Part shown: piece after piece, positions 21,085 through 24,713 of the stretch | Layout of the letters: each line of letters begins with the position of its first letter | How positions within the stretch are numbered: position 1 is the stretch's first letter | Source of the DNA: Candidatus Falkowiibacteriota bacterium | GTDB lineage: Archaea > Iainarchaeota > Iainarchaeia > Iainarchaeales > GCA-2688035 | Direction of reading: 5' to 3' | DNA: 24,713 bases | Assembly: GCA_017610485.1 (NCBI GenBank) | Contig: JAFCBY010000015.1 | Location: 1-24,713 of the forward strand | Translations under genes and position numbers: made by a program | Notes under the pieces: generated by a model | Seen by the model: the letters and a program-made list of their open reading frames with translations, nothing else | Databases searched by the model: none | What the model was told of the DNA's origin: nothing

Positions 21085-21169
21085 TTTGGCTAATTGAAGA
21101 CTGCTTGTTTAACCTGCTGCTTTTTTGACAGACCCAAACAGTTAAATTAATTAAAGCAGAGAATTCTTT

Positions 21170-21922
21170 ATGCCTGCAAATTTTGGAAAGATGGACAAGG
21201 AGTTTATCAAAACCGCTGTCAGCCAAGCACTGCACAAAAAAGAGTATTCGATGCAGTTGGAAGAGGAGCTTGTTCCGTTTGCGGAATTTGTTTGCAGCCA
21301 GAACCCAAAAACCTTTATTGAAATTGGGTATGGCAGGGGGGAAACCCTGGATGTAATGACAAAACTGCTGCCAAACACAAAATTTGTGGGCGTAACCCTT
21401 CCTTTTGCCGATTTGGGCTATGGGGAGAAGGCGGTTGTGCGTTTGTTGAATTTTTTCCCATTGTTTGTTGTAGAACCACTGTTTCGCAAGGAGAAGGTGC
21501 TTGTGCGTTTGTTGGGGTCTTTTCCAGCCTCTGTTGTAAAGCCGGCGCTTCCTTTTTTAAAGCGAAAACTGGTAGGCGTTCACCTTTTTGTAAAACTTAA
21601 ACGCCTAAAACAGTTTTCAAACGTCAAGCTCCTTTTTGCCAACTCACGGCGTTCGGAAACGGTTAACGCCTGCCGAGATTTGGTTGGCGAAGCAGACTTT
21701 GTTTTTGTTGACGGAGACCACTCTTTTGAGGGAGTGTGGTCGGACTACAAGCTCTTTTTCCCGATTTTGAAGAAAGGGGGCTTTATGGCCTTTCACGACA
21801 TTGCTGGAGATACCACTCCTGGCGTGAACCTTGCCTGGAAACGAATTGAAAAGGAAACAGACGTTGTAACAAGGTTTTGTGCGAAAGATGCGCCGATGGG
21901 GATTGGGGTGATTAAAAAATAA
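21170..21922 (+). CDS. class I SAM-dependent methyltransferase (Methyltransf_24 type)
   Basis: A 250-aa protein. Motif I is FIEIGYGRGETLDVMTKLLP near residues 50-68. After an insertion, NVKLLFANSRRSETVNAC leads to DFVFVDGDHSFEGVWSDYKL near 183-203 and ILKKGGFMAFHDI, the hallmark of the CmcI/Methyltransf_24 group, in which the DGDH acidic cluster often binds a metal. Substrates in this family are small molecules or sugars. Residues 86-129 include a tandem duplication (EKAVVRLLNFFPLFVVEP and EKVLVRLLGSFPASVVKP). This insertion is hydrophobic and could be a lid or membrane-contact segment. ATG 21170 is leaderless; TTAAATTAATTAAAG is centred about 24 nt upstream. Confidence 0.85.
   Translation: MPANFGKMDKEFIKTAVSQALHKKEYSMQLEEELVPFAEFVCSQNPKTFIEIGYGRGETLDVMTKLLPNTKFVGVTLPFADLGYGEKAVVRLLNFFPLFVVEPLFRKEKVLVRLLGSFPASVVKPALPFLKRKLVGVHLFVKLKRLKQFSNVKLLFANSRRSETVNACRDLVGEADFVFVDGDHSFEGVWSDYKLFFPILKKGGFMAFHDIAGDTTPGVNLAWKRIEKETDVVTRFCAKDAPMGIGVIKK
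21425..21556 (+). repeat. 66-nt imperfect tandem duplication within the methyltransferase gene
   Basis: Unit 1 is 21425-21490 and unit 2 is 21491-21556. They begin GAGAAGGCGGTTGTGCGTTT and GAGAAGGTGCTTGTGCGTTT and diverge towards their ends. The period is 22 codons, in frame. Confidence 0.7.
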
Positions 21923-22103
21923 GGTCTTTCCAAACGCCTCTTTTTTATGGCCCTATACACTTTTAGGGCATTTCAATTAGTTTCCCAAACCCGCTTTTTT
22001 TCATTCTCCCCCAAATTATTCCAATTGGAATTCCAAACCAGTTCTTTTAAAGAAAAAGCTTGGGAAACAATCTTTTTCCGAAAGAAAGAGTTTTATCCTG
22101 CTG
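21923..22103. other. intergenic region between convergent genes with palindromes
   Basis: No gene is seen. GCCCTA (21950-21955) and TAGGGC (21964-21969) form a hairpin that may end the methyltransferase transcript. GTTTCCCAA (about 21980) and TTGGGAAAC (about 22060) form a wider inverted pair enclosing the perfect palindrome ATTCCAATTGGAAT (22018-22031). The nested symmetry could mark a bidirectional terminator or a small structured RNA. Confidence 0.35.
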
Positions 22104-22445
22104 TTAGAATGGTATAAACCAGGAAACAGCCAGGGAGACGACTGCTGAGACAACCCATAGCGCGATCGCCTTTGAGAAGCCAATCCGGTAAACCCCCTTT
22201 ATGAGAATCAGCCTGATGGCAAGGGCGGCAATTAGGGCCAGGAGAAAAGCGCTTATGGACAGGAAGAAGGTTGCAAGCACGAGCGGCCCAACAAAGTATC
22301 CCAAGCCAGCTGAAACAAGCACTAAAATTGCGGCTTTTCCAAAGGAATTGCCCCCGATTTTCAAAAAGCCTGCAACAAAGAACAATACTATCATGTCAAT
22401 CAAAATGCCGGCAATGTATCCAAAGGAAAGAAAGAATGCCTCCAT
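22104..22445 (-). CDS. four-helix membrane protein of unknown function
   Basis: A 113-aa membrane protein. Helices appear near residues 2-25 (AFFLSFGYIAGILIDMIVLF), 34-55 (GKAAILVLVSAGLGYFVGPLVL), 58-80 (FFLSISAFLLALIAALAIRL) and 92-112 (AIALWVVSAVVSLAVSWFIP). No family is recognised. I use ATG 22445, because GTTAAATACC at 22469-22478 is a good TATA box about 28 nt upstream, leaderless on the minus strand. The longer frame to 22571 would run through both divergent promoters and is unlikely. Confidence 0.72.
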   Translation of the reverse strand: MEAFFLSFGYIAGILIDMIVLFFVAGFLKIGGNSFGKAAILVLVSAGLGYFVGPLVLATFFLSISAFLLALIAALAIRLILIKGVYRIGFSKAIALWVVSAVVSLAVSWFIPF

Positions 22446-22528
22446 TGGAAACAAGACAACTTTCTGGGTTAAATACCTTTCTTTCCATTTCTGGGGAAAA
22501 ATTATATACTGGTAAGGGCTTAAGTTAT
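22446..22528. promoter_or_regulatory. compact divergent promoter
   Basis: An 83-nt gap holds two TATA boxes pointing apart: GGTATTTAAC (minus strand, about 22468-22477) for the membrane protein and AATTATATACTGG (22499-22511) for the coiled-coil gene. Each lies about 26-28 nt from its ATG, so both genes look leaderless and could be co-regulated. Confidence 0.6.
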
Positions 22529-22993
22529 ATGATTGGAATGAGGCCATTAAATTTTGCGCAAAAGAGGACAAGGCATATTAAGCAAAATGCGAAGATTAGG
22601 GCGAAAACAGAGACCGCAAAGCGCAAAAGGGTCGCTGAAGCAAAGGAGCTAGAAGCTAAAAGGGTTGCTAAAAAGGCTGCCAATGTTGAACGCAGGCGCA
22701 TAAGAATAGTTGCCGAAGCAAAAAAACACCTCCTGGCATTTGAAAAAGCTCTGGAAAAGTTGGAAGCCGACCATCGTGCAATGGACAGGTTTCGTGCAGA
22801 TAGGGCGGCAGATCTCACTAAGAGGCTTGCCATAGCTGAAGACAGTCTAACTATTTTGTTTAGGCGGAATCACGATTCTTTAACAGAGCTCAAAGGGCCG
22901 GCAATGGCGCGACAAATGAAGAGAGAGCACCGTTTGGAGGAAAGGATAAGGGCCATTAAAATAGAATTGTCAATGGTTCACAATCTAAGATAA
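22529..22993 (+). CDS. Arg/Lys/Ala-rich coiled-coil protein
   Basis: A 154-aa basic protein, nearly all predicted helix: RTRHIKQNAKIRAKTETAKR, then ELEAKRVAKKAANVERRRIR and LLAFEKALEKLEADHRAMDR, and a final MKREHRLEERIRAIKIELSM. There is no Cys, no membrane helix and no recognised family. It resembles in composition, not in sequence, the coiled-coil proteins at 10552 and 10961. ATG 22529 is placed by the TATA box about 26 nt upstream; ATG 22538 is three codons later. A role in nucleoid organisation or as a ribosome-associated factor would be a guess. Confidence 0.72.
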   Translation: MIGMRPLNFAQKRTRHIKQNAKIRAKTETAKRKRVAEAKELEAKRVAKKAANVERRRIRIVAEAKKHLLAFEKALEKLEADHRAMDRFRADRAADLTKRLAIAEDSLTILFRRNHDSLTELKGPAMARQMKREHRLEERIRAIKIELSMVHNLR

Positions 22994-23349
22994 TTTGGTA
23001 ATATGTAAAAAAACAACTCCTAACTTCTACATAACAACTGTTTGTTTGTAACTATGGGGCAAAGATTCATGAAAATACCTCTTGAGGAAAGGGAACTAAA
23101 AATGAAAAAAGCATGGTCTGCTTTGAAACCGACAAATCTTGGGCGCAAATAGCAGAAAACATGGATTTCTCCTATTTTAGATTAATGCCGCCCTCCTCCA
23201 AACCGAATCGTCCTAATGCAGCCTTTCTGGACTGCGGATAGAAGTGTTTGTTGGAGAACTCCCCCTAACATATTTATTACTAAAGGAGGTTTAATATCTT
23301 AAAGTGGCATTTCAACATAGAAGGATTTCGGGGGGGCTTGGGTGTTTTT
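22994..23349. other. intergenic region with repeat copy, a possible mini-gene and an orphan promoter
   Basis: Contents: the CCTAACTTCTACATAA motif (23019-23034); a 32-codon frame 23054-23152 (MGQRFMKIPLEERELKMKKA and on) whose start is about 27 nt after the centre of that motif; and at 23270-23290 a TATA-like ATATTTATTA followed by AAAGGAGGT with no start codon at a usable distance. The mini-frame has plausible basic composition but no other support, so I do not call it a gene. Confidence 0.4.
23019..23034 (+). repeat. CCTAACTTCTACATAA motif, copy 2
   Basis: Exact 16-nt match to 3549-3564, same orientation, in the gap after the coiled-coil gene. Confidence 0.6.
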
Positions 23350-23514
23350 TCATTTGTTCATTTTTGGCAGAATCAGGAACGCGAAGACAGCTGTGATTCC
23401 TGCAAGCACCCAGAAGACTGTTGGGTCCAGCTGGCCGATTACTGACCTTGTCAGGGCCGCCACCAAGGCTGCGGACATCAGCAGGACCAGGGCCTTGAGG
23501 GCTTTTGCGTTCAT
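23350..23514 (-). CDS. 54-aa two-helix membrane protein
   Basis: A short hydrophobic protein: NAKALKALVLLMSAALVAAL (helix 1), a polar TRSVIGQLDP turn, then TVFWVLAGITAVFAFLILP (helix 2) and KMNK. The frame is set by ATG 23514, with GTGA at about 23521-23524 on the minus strand. A possible TATA box (AATAAAGG) about 27 nt upstream overlaps the end of the preceding gene; that gene's stop is 24 nt away, so the two may also be one transcript. No family is recognised. A longer frame on the same strand in a different phase lacks hydrophobic structure and is its shadow. Confidence 0.66.
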   Translation of the reverse strand: MNAKALKALVLLMSAALVAALTRSVIGQLDPTVFWVLAGITAVFAFLILPKMNK

Positions 23515-23538
23515 ATGAGTTCACTTTGGTTCAAACCT

Positions 23539-23871
23539 TTATTTCTTGGATTTCGGCTGGAGTTGTTTGTTAAGTTGAGCAATGATTGTGTCAATCAATC
23601 CGTCCAAGGTTGTGTCCTTTTTCGTCGGGGAAAATCTTCTCAGTGTATGCAGGAGTTTTGTGGCGTCCCTGCGGCTTAGAGCTGGAATGTAGTGGTGCAG
23701 GTTTAGAGCCGCTTTCCTGCGCTCTTCCACACTTCCCTTCTCCAACGCCGTTGTCTGCTTCCGAACAAGTTCTGGCAAGTCAACCCTGGCATTTTTCGTT
23801 TTCGGCCGCGCTTGCTTGGCCCTTCTCTCGGCCAGATACCTGCCAAAAGAGGATAAAAGCTTCCCTGCCAT
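23539..23871 (-). CDS. hypothetical basic helical protein
   Basis: A 110-aa soluble protein. A basic N-terminus (GRYLAERRAKQARPKTKNAR) is followed by helices LPELVRKQTTALEKG, EERRKAALNLHHYIPAL and RRDATKLLHTLRRF, which look like a short HEAT- or ARM-type helical pair. DTTLDGLIDTIIAQLNKQLQ then leads to a Lys-rich end. No family can be named. ATG 23871 is leaderless: a TAAAAAAA box is centred about 26 nt upstream. It is divergent from the toxin gene, with 110 nt between. Confidence 0.66.
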   Translation of the reverse strand: MAGKLLSSFGRYLAERRAKQARPKTKNARVDLPELVRKQTTALEKGSVEERRKAALNLHHYIPALSRRDATKLLHTLRRFSPTKKDTTLDGLIDTIIAQLNKQLQPKSKK

Positions 23872-23932
23872 GAAACAAATATGCTCAAACCATTTTTTTA
23901 GGCTTTCGTTGGCATTGCCCCAATTTTCCTAG

Positions 23933-23972
23933 AATCAACCAAACATATACTTTTTTATAAGTTTGGTTGATT
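23933..23972. promoter_or_regulatory. 12-bp inverted repeat flanking the TATA box: probable operator
   Basis: AATCAACCAAAC (23933-23944) and GTTTGGTTGATT (23961-23972) are exact reverse complements. Between them lies TTTTTTATAA (23951-23960), the TATA box, about 26 nt before ATG 23982. With transcription starting at or near the ATG, the repeat would not be in the mRNA, so it should act as DNA: a dimeric protein binding both arms would cover the TATA box. This is the expected layout for autoregulation of a toxin-antitoxin pair. Confidence 0.7.
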
Positions 23973-23981
23973 TAATATATT

Positions 23982-24629
23982 ATGCTTATTCCTTTGTTTA
24001 ACCGGCTTCGGAAAAGGATTCATGTTGAGACTGCTTTGCTGCAGGATGAGATAGTGGATGTTGTCTACCAGGTTTCGCCCAAGGCGGTCTTGCATGGCGG
24101 AACAGCAATTTGGCGCTGCTATGCTGGAAACCGTTTTTCTGAGGGCCTGGATTTTTACCTTGGCTTGGGAAAGGGATTTGAGGAAGGTTTTCGAAAAGCC
24201 CTTGAGTCAAGGGGCCTTTCCCTGCTGAAATTCAAGAAAACCCAGAACGCGGTCTTTTCAAGGGTTTCAAACGGAACAGTTGAGGTTAGGCTTGAGGCTG
24301 CTTTTAGAAGGCCGAAGGCTTTTGAGCCAAGGCCGTTTGAGAGGGTTGAAGGTTCCTTCATGAACGTTTTCACTCTTTCGCCCGAAGCCCTGCTTTTGGA
24401 GAAGCTGGCTGCGTTTAAGAACAGGCGCCTTGTTCGCGACATATACGATGTTTTCATGCTCAGCAGCATGGTTTCGCCAGGCAAGGAAATTCGGAAAGAG
24501 GTTTCTTCTTTCCTTAAAAGCCCCAAAAACCCGGTTGACGAGAGCAACCTCAGGGCAATTGTTTTCTCTGGCGCTGTGCCAGGCTTTGGGCAGATGCTGC
24601 TCGCTCTAAAAAGGGGGTTTAGGGAATGA
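23982..24629 (+). CDS. AbiEii/MenT-like nucleotidyltransferase, probable toxin
   Basis: A 215-aa protein of the AbiEii/AbiGii (DUF1814) nucleotidyltransferase group, which includes toxins that modify tRNA ends. LHGGTAIWRCYAGNRFSEGL then DFYL, near residues 38-60, is the G-G-T...R-F-S-E-x-L-D motif. VEVRLEAAFRRP near 100 is the third strand. PEALLLEKLAAFKNRRLVRD then IYDV near 134-156 supplies the conserved Lys and Asp. In most members I recall, the position before Leu-Asp is Asp; here it is Gly, so one metal ligand may be missing. ATG 23982 is leaderless, under the inverted repeat at 23933-23972. Its stop overlaps the next start (ATGA at 24626-24629), so the two genes are coupled. Confidence 0.84.
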   Translation: MLIPLFNRLRKRIHVETALLQDEIVDVVYQVSPKAVLHGGTAIWRCYAGNRFSEGLDFYLGLGKGFEEGFRKALESRGLSLLKFKKTQNAVFSRVSNGTVEVRLEAAFRRPKAFEPRPFERVEGSFMNVFTLSPEALLLEKLAAFKNRRLVRDIYDVFMLSSMVSPGKEIRKEVSSFLKSPKNPVDESNLRAIVFSGAVPGFGQMLLALKRGFRE

Positions 24630-24713
24630 AGTATGTTGGGCTTGTCAGGCAAGCATTCAAAGAACGGCCGGTCTTCTCAATAAAGGACTTGAGAATTCTT
24701 TTGGCCAAAAAGG
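24626..24713 (+). CDS. probable antitoxin / winged-helix regulator (partial, 5' end)
   Basis: The frame starts at ATG 24626, overlapping the toxin stop by four bases, and runs off the window after 29 residues: MKYVGLVRQAFKERPVFSIK then DLRILLAKK. This is the beginning of a winged-helix domain of the AbiEi/transcriptional-regulator type, where the first helix is followed by a short turn and the second helix (SIKDLRILL). By context it is the cognate antitoxin and the likely protein that binds the inverted repeat upstream. Family assignment is from position and a short match only. Confidence 0.62.
   Translation, partial: MKYVGLVRQAFKERPVFSIKDLRILLAKK

Noticed and set aside
22271..22528. N-terminal extension of the coiled-coil gene
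   Set aside because: It would run antisense through the membrane-protein gene and both promoters; the TATA box places the start at 22529.
1..24713. tRNA, rRNA, RNase P or SRP RNA
   Set aside because: I looked for TpsiC-arm sequences, conserved rRNA segments and RNase P core motifs on both strands by eye and saw none; a covariance search would be decisive.

Overview
The window reads as archaeal chromosome, probably from a small-genome DPANN lineage (Diapherotrites/Micrarchaeota-like; this placement is inference). Archaeal marks seen directly are TATA-type boxes about 25-29 nt before many ATG starts that have no Shine-Dalgarno sequence (leaderless genes), a second class of genes with GGAGG/GAGGTG sites and frequent TTG or GTG starts, an OB-fold/RPA-like SSB, a TRAM protein, an archaeal-type Dus, and many tiny zinc-binding and membrane proteins. 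No tRNA, rRNA, CRISPR array or insertion sequence was found by eye.

Layout. 1-3000: end of an unidentified gene, a TRAM protein with a long acidic tail, a 56-aa zinc protein, endonuclease III, a small membrane protein, a HExxH metallopeptidase and an SSB. 3003-3723: a 0.7-kb stretch without a convincing gene, carrying an orphan promoter, palindromes and copies of two dispersed motifs. 3724-9132: tRNA-dihydrouridine synthase, then a surface operon of a 1367-aa secreted protein (cysteine modules, two Kazal domains, six beta-type repeats, a C-terminal GWNLFSIP domain) and a small lipoprotein sharing its cysteine module. 9180-10391: a frameshifted MgtC-family gene, a rubrerythrin-like protein and a DUF5661 protein. 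10552-12649: two overlapping genes for Lys-rich coiled-coil proteins, the second ending in a globular PsbP/Mog1-like domain. 12677-15133: secreted staphylococcal-type nuclease, flavodoxin, a membrane protein and a pair of nucleoside-recognition (Gate) membrane proteins. 15176-15660: divergent small genes around a perfect palindrome. 15820-18123: a methyltransferase remnant and an ABC-2 exporter. 18229-21084: SET protein, zinc finger, frameshifted acetate-transporter-family gene, GIY-YIG protein, membrane protein and a frameshifted unknown gene. 21170-24713: a methyltransferase, small membrane and coiled-coil proteins, and an AbiEii-like nucleotidyltransferase followed by the start of its probable antitoxin, with a 12-bp inverted repeat over the promoter.

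How it fits together. DNA and RNA upkeep (Nth, SSB, Dus, GIY-YIG) is mixed with a cell-surface and secretion theme (cysteine/Kazal protein plus lipoprotein, secreted nuclease, ABC-2 exporter, Gate proteins), as expected for a cell that interacts with or scavenges from others. Seven single-base indels, mostly in or beside short mononucleotide runs, break three genes (MgtC, SatP/YaaH-like, and the gene at 20491), and a fourth gene (15820) has an internal deletion. Sequencing or assembly error is the simplest explanation for the indels; real gene decay is the alternative.

Most worth following up: the 17-nt intergenic motif CACAAATTTTAGGACAG (four copies, all one orientation), the 16-nt motif CCTAACTTCTACATAA (two exact copies, two partial), the palindromic operators at 15433 and 23933, the Kazal surface operon and the Lys-rich coiled-coil gene pair.
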